Of a stretch of 64,000 nucleotides of DNA, positions 39,942-48,334 are shown in pieces. Numbering within the stretch: the stretch's first letter is position 1; the number at the start of each line of letters is the position of its first letter. This stretch comes from Achromobacter sp. MYb9. GTDB lineage: Bacteria; Pseudomonadota; Gammaproteobacteria; Burkholderiales; Burkholderiaceae_B. The stretch covers positions 1 to 64,000 of the forward strand of contig NZ_PCOQ01000020.1 in NCBI RefSeq assembly GCF_002975275.1, read 5' to 3'. Below the pieces are notes generated by a model, which made no database searches, was not told where the DNA came from, and saw nothing but the letters and a program-made list of their open reading frames with translations. Both the position numbers and the translations under genes were made by a program.

Positions 39942-41576
39942 ATGAAAGCAAGACGATGGTTGGGAGCGGCGCTGGTGGCCGCAAGCGGACTTGCGGTGAT
40001 GGGCGGTGCTTATGCGCAGGCCCAGAATGCCCAGTCCAGCCCTCAGGGGCAAACGTCCGGCAAAAAACCGAACATCCTTGTCATCTTCGGGGATGACGTG
40101 GGGCAGGCCAACATCAGTGCTTATACGAAGGGGGTCGTCGGCTACAGGACGCCCAATATCGACCGGATTGCCAACGAGGGCGCGATCTTCACCGACTACT
40201 ACGCCGAGAACAGTTGCACGGCGGGCCGGTCCACCTTCATCACTGGCCAGTCGGCCCGCCGCACGGGCTTGTCGAAGGTGGGCATCCCGGGCGCGCCCGT
40301 TGGGTTGCAGGACCGCGACATCACCATTGCTCAAGCCTTGAAGGGGCAAGGCTATAACACGGCGCAATTCGGCAAGAACCACCTGGGAGACCGCGACGAA
40401 TACCTGCCCATCAAACATGGTTTCGACGAGTTCTTCGGCAACCTCTATCACCTGAACGCCGAAGAAGAGCCCGAGCGCCCGTACTTTCCGCAAAATGCAA
40501 AGGACCCCGTCGTCAAAGCCTATATGCCGCGCGGCGTGATCAAGGCGTCGGCCGATGGCAAGATCGAGGACACCGGGGCCTTGACGACCAAGCGCATGGA
40601 AACCATCGACGACGAAACCGTGGGTGCGGCGCTGGATTACCTGGACAAGCATGGAAAGGCGGAAAAGCCTTTCTTCCTGTGGATGAACACCACGCGGATG
40701 CACGTGTTCACGCATATCCGGCCCGAGCACAAGGGCAAAAGCGGCATGCCAGGCAACGACTACGCCGACGGCATGTGGGAGCATGACCAGGATGTCGGCA
40801 AGCTGTTGAAAAAGCTGGACGACCTGGGCATCGCCAAGGACACCATCGTGATCTACACGACGGACAACGGGCCCAACCAGTTCAGTTGGCCGGATGCTGC
40901 CACAACGCCATTCCGCAGCGAGAAGGACACCAACTGGGAAGGCGCCTTCCGGGTGCCGGCGATGATCCGGTGGCCAGGCCACATTGAGCCGGGCACGGTC
41001 AAGAACGACATCGTCTCGGGACTGGACTGGTTCCCGACGCTCTTGGCCGCCGCAGGCAACGAGGGAGTGAAGGATCAGTTGCTTAAGGGCTGGCGACCCA
41101 GCGGCGCCAATCGGGACTTCAAGGTCCATCTGGACGGCTATAACCAGTTGGCCTACCTGACCGGCAAGAGCGACAAGAGCGCCCGCGAGGACTTCTATTA
41201 CTTCAACGATGACGGCCTGCTGGTCGCCATGCGGTTCGAGAACTGGAAGGTCGTGTTTTGCGAACAAAAAGCGCCGGGCGGGTTCGCCGTATGGAAGGAA
41301 CCGTTCGTATGCCTGCGCGTGCCCAAGGTGTTCAACCTACGCATGGACCCCTATGAACGCGCCGACGTCGTTTCCGATCAGTACAACGACTGGCTGACCA
41401 AGAACGCGTATCTGGCGTTCATCGGATCCGCCAAGGCCGGGGAATTCCTGCAGACCTTCATCGACTGGCCGCCCAGCCAGAATCCGCCCAGCTTCAGTAC
41501 CGATCAGGTGCAGAAGGAAGTGGACAAGAAGATCGAGGAGTATTTCGCGCAGCAGGCGAAAAAGAAGGGTAGTTAA
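39942..41576 (+). CDS. Exported sulfatase with formylglycine maturation motif
   Basis: A 544-residue sulfatase. The signal peptide ends near GGAYAQAQ. Metal-binding Asp51-Asp52 lie in ILVIFGDDVGQ. The maturation motif is Cys92-T-A-G-R96 in NSCTAGRSTFITGQ, a CxAxR site that FGE can convert to formylglycine. Further signatures are FGKNHLGDRDEY and TTDNGPNQFSW. The family hydrolyses sulfate esters in the periplasm. The substrate is unknown; arylsulfatases and choline-type sulfatases are related, and length and motifs favour an arylsulfatase. The FGE at 31267 supplies the maturation step. It starts 49 bases after the HAD gene with GAGGAG upstream. Confidence 0.93.
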   Translation: MKARRWLGAALVAASGLAVMGGAYAQAQNAQSSPQGQTSGKKPNILVIFGDDVGQANISAYTKGVVGYRTPNIDRIANEGAIFTDYYAENSCTAGRSTFITGQSARRTGLSKVGIPGAPVGLQDRDITIAQALKGQGYNTAQFGKNHLGDRDEYLPIKHGFDEFFGNLYHLNAEEEPERPYFPQNAKDPVVKAYMPRGVIKASADGKIEDTGALTTKRMETIDDETVGAALDYLDKHGKAEKPFFLWMNTTRMHVFTHIRPEHKGKSGMPGNDYADGMWEHDQDVGKLLKKLDDLGIAKDTIVIYTTDNGPNQFSWPDAATTPFRSEKDTNWEGAFRVPAMIRWPGHIEPGTVKNDIVSGLDWFPTLLAAAGNEGVKDQLLKGWRPSGANRDFKVHLDGYNQLAYLTGKSDKSAREDFYYFNDDGLLVAMRFENWKVVFCEQKAPGGFAVWKEPFVCLRVPKVFNLRMDPYERADVVSDQYNDWLTKNAYLAFIGSAKAGEFLQTFIDWPPSQNPPSFSTDQVQKEVDKKIEEYFAQQAKKKGS

Positions 41577-41585
41577 GCAGTAAGG

Positions 41586-41615
41586 GGCGGGCGCGGCTTT
41601 GCGGCTGCGCCCGCC
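41586..41615. terminator. GC-rich hairpin after the sulfatase gene
   Basis: A 9-bp perfect stem (GGCGGGCGC with GCGCCCGCC) around a 12-base loop, 10 bases after the sulfatase stop. No T-run follows, so it may attenuate rather than end transcription into the next gene at 41659. Confidence 0.4.
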
Positions 41616-41658
41616 GCTGGTATGTTGGTGGACCCGATAAGAGGAAGAGGACAACTCC

Positions 41659-44199
41659 ATGAATGCATCCGCGCGCCCGATGACGGCGGTCCCTGCGGCA
41701 GGCGTGGCCTTTCTTTCCCGCACGACTTTGTGGCAGGCGGCCGTGCTGCTGGCCTTGTCCGGCGCGGCGTCCTTGATTTTCCAGATTCTGTGGATCAAAC
41801 AACTGTCGCTGATCGTGGGCGTCGAAGTGCATGCGATCGCGGCGGCGGTCGGGGCGTTCTTTTTGGGGCTGGCGGCGGGCAGCTGGGTGCTGGGACGCCG
41901 GGCTGACCTGTCCGAGCGGCCGTTCCTGCTGTATGCGGGCATTGAAGCGGCCATCGCCGTCCTGGGCGTGGGCGTGACGGCAATCCTGGCGCTGGGCGCG
42001 CCGGCGTTTGCGCGTGGCGAGGCGTTCAGCCCCTTGCTGGCCTGGCTTGCCGTGGTGTTGGTGGTCGGCATTGCTCCCTTTTTCATGGGCGGCACCTTGC
42101 CGGTGCTGCTGCGCGCGACAGGCGCCGGACGGGTGGGCCGGGCAGGCGCCACCCTCTATGCCGCCAACACGGGCGGCGCGATCATCGGCGCGCTGCTTCC
42201 CGCGTTTCTTCTTATCCCCGCGCTTGGCGTGCATGGCGCCGCCTGGGCGGCCGCCAGCCTGAATCTCGTTGCCGCGCTGGGCGCGTGGTCGCTGGACCGT
42301 AAACACCTGCCCGCTGCTGGCGATGCGCCGCCGCCACGCGTGAAATCGCCAGCCCTGGCGTTGCCCCGCGACGCGCGTGCGGCGCTGGGGCTGTATGCAG
42401 CCGCGGGCGCGGTCGCAATGGGCTATGAAGTGCTTTGGTCGCAAATGGTGGTGCCCTTCATGAGCACCCGGGCATTCGCATTTTCCATCGTGCTGGCCGT
42501 CTATCTTGCCGGGTTGGCAGTGGGCTCGGCGCTGTACGCCCGCTGCGAACGCTGGCTGGGCGAGCCCTGGCGCGTCTTCGGGTTCCTGGTGGCAGGCGCC
42601 GGCCTGATCGCGCTGATCGAAGCCGCGCTGCTGGGGCGCTGGCTGGTCAGCGCGCAAAGCCTGGTGGAAGCGTCCGTTCTAAGCTGGACCGAAAGCAATA
42701 TGGCCGGCATGGCCGGGCGGTTCACCGTGGCGGCAAGCGCCGTGGTGCTCTTGCCCACGCTGCTGCTGGGCGCGGCCTTTCCCGCAGTATTGCGCATTGC
42801 CGTGCCAGCCGACCGCCGAGGGCAGGGCGCGGGCGCGGTGCTGGCGTCGAACACGCTCGGCGGCATCGCGGGAACGGCGGTGACGGGGTTTGTGTTGCTT
42901 CCCTATTTGGGCACGGTGCGCAGCCTGGCGTTGTTGACGGTCTTGGCTTGCTGCATCGGGGTCGTGGCGATATGGCGCGCGCAAGCGTCATCGCCGCTGG
43001 CAAAAGGCTTGGGCGCGGCATTCGCGGGGGCCGCCGTCATTCTGGGTGTTGCCATGCCGGTCGACCACCTGGCCCGTCTCTTGCCGGGCGCGCAAGGGGG
43101 CAACCTGGCCTTTTACGAAGAGAACCACGGCGGCACCGTCGCGGTGGTCGAACAAGGGAAGGGCGATCGGCGCTTCCATCGCCTGTACATCCAGGGCGTG
43201 TCCAATTCCGGCGACGCGATGCCGTCGCTGCGCTATATGCGCCTGCAGGCGCTCTTGCCGCTGATCGTGCATGCAGGCGAACCGCGCTCCGCCTTGGTGA
43301 TCGGCTACGGCACCGGTATTACCGCGGGCGCATTGTCGCGCTATCCCGGCCTGCAACACAGGGTGGTCGCCGAACTGCTTCCCGGCGTGCTGCATGCCGC
43401 GCCGCTGTTCAAGGGCAGCTATGGGGCGTCGACCGACCCCGGGCTGGAAGTACGGCTGAAAGACGGGCGGCGGGAATTGTTGGGCAGCGCCGACCGCTAC
43501 GACCTCATCACGCTGGAGCCGCCTCCGCCGTCGGCCGCGGGCGTGGTCAATCTCTACTCGCAAGACTTCTATGCCCTGGCGTCCTCGCGGCTGAACCCGC
43601 AAGGCATCGTTGCGCAGTGGCTGCCGCTGCCCACGCAGAATCTGGAAGACACCCGCGCATTGGTCGCCAGTTTCATCAACGTGTTTCCGCACGCCACCCT
43701 TTGGACCACCGAGTTCCACGAAATGCTGATGATTGGCTCGATGGCCCCGCTGCCGCTGGATGCCGCCCGCATTGCCGCCCGGTTCACCGACCCGAAAGTG
43801 AAAACGGCGCTGGCCGAGGTCGGGATCGCATCCCCGGCCGCGCTGTTGGCCACCTGGGTGACCGATCGCGACGGCCTGGCGCGCTTTGCCGGGTCGACGC
43901 CCGCCGTCACCGATGACCGGCCGGCGATCGAGTACGCAACCTGGGTTCGCCCGCGTGAGGTCGTTCGCACCTTGCCCGCCTTGCTTTCGGAACGAAGCGA
44001 ACCGCCGCTAACCTCCGTTGATGCCGACATGGCGCAGGACATCGATCGCGAACGCAGTGTGCTGGACGTGTTCTATCAAAGCGCGCTGGCGGCCTATGAA
44101 GGCGACCGCGACGGATGGGCGCGCAACGGCGCCCGACTGGCGGCGGCCAGCCGCGACAACCCCTATTTGCGTTGGTTTACGAGCGGGAAAGCGGAATAG
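41659..44199 (+). CDS. Membrane protein fused to spermidine-synthase-like domain
   Basis: An 846-residue protein. Residues ~1-465 hold a dozen or more hydrophobic helices in two blocks (for example LLALSGAASLIFQILWIKQLSL). The C-terminal ~350 residues have the spermidine synthase fold (YGTGITAGALSRYP for the nucleotide loop, LYSQDFYALASSRLNPQGI later). The catalytic loop differs from real synthases: GYGTG replaces GGGDG and LITLEPPPPS replaces the usual acidic substrate motif, so polyamine synthesis is doubtful. Such fused MFS/spermidine-synthase proteins are widespread and uncharacterised. It lies 82 bases after the sulfatase and 11 before an outer-membrane barrel gene. Confidence 0.85.
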   Translation: MNASARPMTAVPAAGVAFLSRTTLWQAAVLLALSGAASLIFQILWIKQLSLIVGVEVHAIAAAVGAFFLGLAAGSWVLGRRADLSERPFLLYAGIEAAIAVLGVGVTAILALGAPAFARGEAFSPLLAWLAVVLVVGIAPFFMGGTLPVLLRATGAGRVGRAGATLYAANTGGAIIGALLPAFLLIPALGVHGAAWAAASLNLVAALGAWSLDRKHLPAAGDAPPPRVKSPALALPRDARAALGLYAAAGAVAMGYEVLWSQMVVPFMSTRAFAFSIVLAVYLAGLAVGSALYARCERWLGEPWRVFGFLVAGAGLIALIEAALLGRWLVSAQSLVEASVLSWTESNMAGMAGRFTVAASAVVLLPTLLLGAAFPAVLRIAVPADRRGQGAGAVLASNTLGGIAGTAVTGFVLLPYLGTVRSLALLTVLACCIGVVAIWRAQASSPLAKGLGAAFAGAAVILGVAMPVDHLARLLPGAQGGNLAFYEENHGGTVAVVEQGKGDRRFHRLYIQGVSNSGDAMPSLRYMRLQALLPLIVHAGEPRSALVIGYGTGITAGALSRYPGLQHRVVAELLPGVLHAAPLFKGSYGASTDPGLEVRLKDGRRELLGSADRYDLITLEPPPPSAAGVVNLYSQDFYALASSRLNPQGIVAQWLPLPTQNLEDTRALVASFINVFPHATLWTTEFHEMLMIGSMAPLPLDAARIAARFTDPKVKTALAEVGIASPAALLATWVTDRDGLARFAGSTPAVTDDRPAIEYATWVRPREVVRTLPALLSERSEPPLTSVDADMAQDIDRERSVLDVFYQSALAAYEGDRDGWARNGARLAAASRDNPYLRWFTSGKAE

Positions 44200-44210
44200 G
44201 GCAGCAGGCC

Positions 44211-45344
44211 GTGAACGCCAGGACGCGATCCGCAAGTGTGAAGACGCTGCGCGCCGTGGCGTGTTGCCTTTTCCCCCTGGCCGCATCAGCCAGCGATCCC
44301 GCGCGGGAAAATGCCGAAGCAGGGGGCTTTGACGCCGGCGATTTCCTCTTGAACCGTAAAGGCGTGCTGCCGGTGCCGATGGTGATCACGGAGCCCGCCG
44401 TCGGATACGGAGGCGGGGTCATGCTGCTGTACTTTTCGGCGCCCGACGGCGCGGAACCGCCCACCGCGCGGCCCGATGGCAAGGATGTGCCGCCGAACGT
44501 CACCGGCGTCGGCGGGGGGCTCACCGAGAATGGGTCGCGGGGCGGCGGGTTATTCCATTTCCATACCTGGGGCGGCGACAAATACCGCTATCTTGGCGCG
44601 CTGGTCTCGGGGCGCGTGAACCTGGATTATTACGGTCCGCTTGGGAATGGCCGCAGCTACGAGCTCAAGGGCACGATGCTGATTCAACAATTGCTTGCGC
44701 GGATAGGCGGTTCGTCCTGGTACGTTGGGCCGCGCTACACGTACTTCCGGTCCGAGACCCGCTTCACAGGCAACGCGGCCGATGCGCTGGATGCGAACGC
44801 CGCGCGCCATATCGGGAAAGTCGGCCTGGTGGCGGACTACGACACACGCGACAACATGTTCTATCCCAACAACGGAAGCTACGTCGAGCTGGAAGCGCAG
44901 ATGGCGCGCCCATGGGCCGGTAGCGACCAGAATTTCGAGACCTATCGGGCGCGCGGATTCACATGGATTCCAACCGCGCCCAATTGGACGCTGGGGCTGC
45001 GCGCGGATGCGCAGTTCACCAGCGGGGCGGTCCCGTTCTACGCACAACCTTACGTCGACCTGCGCGGCGTGTCGCGCGGCCGCTACCAAGACCGCAATGC
45101 GGTGGTGACGGAAGGAGAACTGCGCTGGAACGTGACGCCGCGATGGTCCTTGCTGGCATTTTCGGGCGTAGGCAAGGCGTATGGCGAGCGCCTTCCGTTT
45201 TCAGACGCGTCCAACGTCGTCAGCGTCGGCACCGGGTTCCGCTATCTGCTTGCGCAGAAATTGGGGCTTGCCGTGGGTATCGACGTCGCGCACAGCAAGG
45301 ACCAGAACGCCGTATACATCCAGGTGGGTAGCGCGTGGCGTTGA
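44211..45344 (+). CDS. BamA/D15-like outer membrane beta-barrel protein
   Basis: A 377-residue precursor with a signal peptide (TLRAVACCLFPLAASAS). The mature protein is a single C-terminal-type surface-antigen barrel of alternating beta strands (RYLGALVSGRVNLDYYGPLG, LVADYDTRDNMFYPNNGSYVELEAQ, DLRGVSRGRYQDRNAVVTEGELRW), with the D15 features YDTRDN and RGxxRGRY. No POTRA domains are present. It could be a porin-like channel for the locus substrate. The GTG start at 44211 is the codon that gives a proper signal peptide. It begins 11 bases after the membrane-fusion gene and ends the long plus-strand series. Confidence 0.87.
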   Translation: MNARTRSASVKTLRAVACCLFPLAASASDPARENAEAGGFDAGDFLLNRKGVLPVPMVITEPAVGYGGGVMLLYFSAPDGAEPPTARPDGKDVPPNVTGVGGGLTENGSRGGGLFHFHTWGGDKYRYLGALVSGRVNLDYYGPLGNGRSYELKGTMLIQQLLARIGGSSWYVGPRYTYFRSETRFTGNAADALDANAARHIGKVGLVADYDTRDNMFYPNNGSYVELEAQMARPWAGSDQNFETYRARGFTWIPTAPNWTLGLRADAQFTSGAVPFYAQPYVDLRGVSRGRYQDRNAVVTEGELRWNVTPRWSLLAFSGVGKAYGERLPFSDASNVVSVGTGFRYLLAQKLGLAVGIDVAHSKDQNAVYIQVGSAWR

Positions 45345-45405
45345 ATGCAGGTGCCGCAGGGATCGGCGGGGCAAGAAAGCCGCGTTCGGCAATGTGGCAA
45401 GTGTA

Positions 45406-45424
45406 ATGCGTGAAATTCACGCAT
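45406..45424. promoter_or_regulatory. Palindrome 1, candidate upstream activator site
   Basis: ATGCGTGAA, one base, TTCACGCAT: a perfect 9-bp dyad about 95 bases upstream of the -24 box. Together with the second dyad it gives four TGCGTG-type half sites, typical of a sigma-54 enhancer. Confidence 0.65.
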
Positions 45425-45426
45425 AT

Positions 45427-45443
45427 TGCGTGCTTATCACGCA
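45427..45443. promoter_or_regulatory. Palindrome 2, candidate upstream activator site
   Basis: TGCGTG, five bases, CACGCA, only 2 bases after palindrome 1 and carrying the same half sites with a wider spacer. It suits cooperative binding of a hexamer-forming activator. Confidence 0.6.
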
Positions 45444-45516
45444 TTTTCCGGCTGGCGAATAGCATTCCCGGAAATCCAATCCATTGATTTATTTGAAGTT
45501 TCTGTCTTTCTCCAAG

Positions 45517-45533
45517 TTGGCACGGTGTTTGCG
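45517..45533 (+). promoter_or_regulatory. Sigma-54 (-24/-12) promoter
   Basis: TTGGCACGGTGTTTGCG fits the TGGCACG-N4-TTGC consensus. The -24 GG (45519-45520) and -12 GC (45531-45532) are separated by exactly 10 bases. Predicted start near 45544, about 46 bases before the AtuA-like gene. Confidence 0.85.
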
Positions 45534-45589
45534 TTGATAAGTTGCCACGGTTCGCGTGGCCTTGTCATCACTTCACCAGAGTCAGACAG

Positions 45590-46945
45590 ATGCGCTCGTT
45601 GAAAATTATTTGTCCTAACGGACACCTGGGCTTCGCGCCCCTGCGTACCGAGAGTTTCCAGGCGGGCGTGCTTGCGCAGCCGGACTACATTGCCGCCGAT
45701 TCGGGCAGCGACGATGTCGGGCCCGTGCCCCTGGGTTCCGACACCTCGACCAGCCCCGAAGCGTGGCAGCGCCATGACCTTGAGCAGATGCTGCTAGCCG
45801 CGCGCGCCCATGGCGTGCCGATGATCATCGGGTCCGCGGGCGACACGGGTTCGAACAGCCGAGTCGACCTGTACGTTCGTATCATCAAGGACCTTGCCCG
45901 GCAGCATGGACTGAAACCCTTCAAAATCGGCTATTTCTATTCCGAAGTCGATCCGGAATTCGTGCGCGCCAAGATGCGAGCGGGGGCCGCCGTTGCCGGC
46001 CTGGACGGCTATGCCGATCTGGTCGAAGCCGAGCTGGATGCGACGGACCGCATCGTGGCCGTGGCGGGTGTTCAGCCCTACCTGAGATTGCTCGAGGCCG
46101 GGGCCGACGTGATCATCGGAGGGCGTAGTTCAGACGCGGCGGTCTTTGCCGCCCCGGCGCTGCACCACGGCTACGCCGCCGACCAGGCCTACTACCTTGG
46201 CAAGGTACTGGAATGCGCGTCGTTCTGCGCCGAGCCGTATGGCGGCAAGGAAACCGTGCTGGGCGAGATCAGCCATGACGATGTGCGCGTCACTGCCATG
46301 CACCCCGATCAGCGCTGCACCATTGCTTCGGTGGCGGGACACGCCATGTATGAGCGTTCCAACCCCTACGACGAGTTCTTTGCCGGCGGCAGGCTCGACA
46401 TGCGCGAATGCCACTATGAACAGATCAGCGAGAAGACCACACGCATCACCGGCTCGCGTTTTGTTCCGTCGGACAAGATCACCGTGAAGCTGGAGGGCTC
46501 CGGCAAAGTGGGCGAACGCTACCTCGGCCTGTGCGGCATCCGCGACCCCTACACGATTGCCAATGTGGACCGCGTCATCGGGTGGGCCCGCGAGAAGGTG
46601 CGCGAACGCTTCGGCGACAACGGCTACGAGCTGCATTACAAGGTCTATGGGCGCGACGGTGTGATGGGGGAACTGGAGCCCTTGAGGGAGCAGCCAGGCC
46701 ATGAACTCTGCGTGATGGTGCAGGGTGTGGCCCCCACGACCGAAATGGCCGAAGAACTGACCCTTACCGGCCTGCGCCAGATGTTCTATGCGCGCCTGCC
46801 CGACGTGAAGGGGACGGCGGGTTCGGTGGCCTTTCCGTTGGACGAGGTCGTGCGCGTTAGCGCCGCCTACCGCTGGACGCTCAATCACACCATTCCCGTG
46901 GACGATGTGTTCGAACTGTTCCAAACCCATATGACCGAGGCCTGA
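45590..46945 (+). CDS. AtuA-like (DUF1446) acyclic terpene utilisation family protein
   Basis: A 451-residue cytoplasmic protein of the AtuA/DUF1446 family. Recognisable segments are IICPNGHLGFAPLRTESF near the start, IIGSAGDTGSNSRVDLY, GGRSSDAAVFAAPALHHG and GRDGVMGELEP. In Pseudomonas the namesake is tied to citronellol catabolism, but most members, including those beside Bug receptors in Burkholderiales, are uncharacterised. The companion DUF4387 gene starts 4 bases later, a very frequent pair. Transcription should start from the sigma-54 promoter just upstream. The start ATG at 45590 matches the family N-terminus. Confidence 0.88.
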   Translation: MRSLKIICPNGHLGFAPLRTESFQAGVLAQPDYIAADSGSDDVGPVPLGSDTSTSPEAWQRHDLEQMLLAARAHGVPMIIGSAGDTGSNSRVDLYVRIIKDLARQHGLKPFKIGYFYSEVDPEFVRAKMRAGAAVAGLDGYADLVEAELDATDRIVAVAGVQPYLRLLEAGADVIIGGRSSDAAVFAAPALHHGYAADQAYYLGKVLECASFCAEPYGGKETVLGEISHDDVRVTAMHPDQRCTIASVAGHAMYERSNPYDEFFAGGRLDMRECHYEQISEKTTRITGSRFVPSDKITVKLEGSGKVGERYLGLCGIRDPYTIANVDRVIGWAREKVRERFGDNGYELHYKVYGRDGVMGELEPLREQPGHELCVMVQGVAPTTEMAEELTLTGLRQMFYARLPDVKGTAGSVAFPLDEVVRVSAAYRWTLNHTIPVDDVFELFQTHMTEA

Positions 46946-46949
46946 GACC

Positions 46950-47270
46950 ATGAACACACGTAAATTGAGCGAACTCGCCAAGACCATACGCAGCAAGAAC
47001 GCGGGCGTGAACAAGATCACGTTCGACATCATCTTCCGTGACCGCGACACCTATGACGCCGTCAGGCGTTCACGCGCCCTGACGCGCGAGACCATGGCCG
47101 CGCTGTACCGCATCAGCCAGGAGCGCATCTCGGACTTTGTGGAATACGATCCCGGCCTGGCGATCAAGTTCACCATCTACCGTTTACGGCCCAGCGGCTC
47201 GGCTGGCGACGGCGATATCTTCGGCGCGCAGCAGTATGCGCCGTTGCTGGATTTGCCCGTGACGCTTTAG
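46950..47270 (+). CDS. DUF4387 family protein
   Basis: A 106-residue soluble protein (IRSKNAGVNKITFDIIF, RVSQER-type helix, DPGLAIKFTIYRL) typical of DUF4387. Members almost always follow an AtuA-like gene and are presumed to form a two-subunit enzyme with it; no activity is established. It is 4 bases downstream of that partner and 59 bases before a Bug solute-binding gene. Confidence 0.88.
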   Translation: MNTRKLSELAKTIRSKNAGVNKITFDIIFRDRDTYDAVRRSRALTRETMAALYRISQERISDFVEYDPGLAIKFTIYRLRPSGSAGDGDIFGAQQYAPLLDLPVTL

Positions 47271-47329
47271 GCGGCTTTGCCGGCGGCGCGCGCCAGGGCG
47301 TCGCCGGCCCACAAAACAAGGGGAAACGC

Positions 47330-48289
47330 ATGAAAAAACTGATTCGCGGCGTGGCGCTGCTGGCTTGCGCGCTGGCCGGTTCCGCGGCCGCGCAGAGTCC
47401 GGTGCCCAAGCAGATCAAGATCGTGGTGCCGTTCTCGGCCGGCGCCAGTAATGATGCCATCGCGCGGGCCATCGCACCGCAATTGGCCGAACGGCTCAAG
47501 ACCATCGTCATTGTCGAGAACCGCGTTGGCGCGGCGGGCGTCATCGGTTCGGAGTATGTGGCCAGGTCGGCCAAGGATGGCGCCACGCTGCTGCTCACCT
47601 CGTCATCCTTTCTTACCTCGGCAGCCACGCAGCCGCGAATGCCCTACGATCCGGTCAAGAGCTTCGCGCCGGTGGCCATGGTGGGGCAGGGCCCGCTGGT
47701 GTTGGCGGTGTCCGGTGCCAAGCCTTATGCCGATCTGCCCGCCTTGCTGGATGCCGCGCGCGCCCGGCCCGAAGCGCTGAACTACGGCACGGCCGGCGTC
47801 GGCTCGCTGGCCCACCTGGCCACGGTAATGATGAACGAAGCGGCCAGGGTGTCCATGACCCACGTGCCCTATAAGGGCGCCGCCAATGCCGCGTCCGACC
47901 TGGCCGGCGGGCAGATCGACCTGATGCTGGCCAACTACAGTTCGCTTGCGCCATTGGTGCAGGGCGGCAAAGTGCGGCTGGTGGCCACGACAGCGCCAAA
48001 AGCGCATCCCGCCTTTCCCGCCTTGCCGGCCGCCGCCGAGTTGCTTTCCGGCTATGCCATCGAAATCTGGGTGGGCGTTTTTGCCCCGGCCGGAACGCCT
48101 CAAGACCTGGTCGACGTCTATAACGATGCCATCAATCGCATCGCCACATCCAGGGAGACGACCGCGCTCCTGGATATGGATGGCACCGTGCCGACCGCGT
48201 TAAGCAGCGCAGATTTCGGACGACGCGTGGCCGACGATCTGGCGCAATGGCGAACCGTCGCGCAAAGCCACCATATCAGCGTGGAATAA
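47330..48289 (+). CDS. Bug/TctC-type periplasmic solute-binding protein
   Basis: A 319-residue precursor. The signal peptide ends near GSAAAQSP; the Bug fold follows (IKIVVPFSAGASNDAIARAIAPQL, VVENRVGAAGVIGSEYVARS, and the VPYKGAANAASDLAGGQIDLM hallmark). Such receptors bind carboxylates for tripartite tricarboxylate transporters or act as orphan sensors; no TctAB genes are in the window. Third gene of the sigma-54 operon, so the bound compound is presumably the AtuA/DUF4387 substrate. Confidence 0.93.
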   Translation: MKKLIRGVALLACALAGSAAAQSPVPKQIKIVVPFSAGASNDAIARAIAPQLAERLKTIVIVENRVGAAGVIGSEYVARSAKDGATLLLTSSSFLTSAATQPRMPYDPVKSFAPVAMVGQGPLVLAVSGAKPYADLPALLDAARARPEALNYGTAGVGSLAHLATVMMNEAARVSMTHVPYKGAANAASDLAGGQIDLMLANYSSLAPLVQGGKVRLVATTAPKAHPAFPALPAAAELLSGYAIEIWVGVFAPAGTPQDLVDVYNDAINRIATSRETTALLDMDGTVPTALSSADFGRRVADDLAQWRTVAQSHHISVE

Positions 48290-48334
48290 CCGGTTCAAGG
48301 CGGCTCGCGCCGATGCAGGCCGGCCGGGGCCGCC

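Noticed and set aside
47271-47329. GC-rich inverted sequence between DUF4387 and Bug genes as a terminator
   Set aside because: The arms are short (about 7 bp) with a large loop and no T-run, and the Bug gene is most simply read as part of the same operon.
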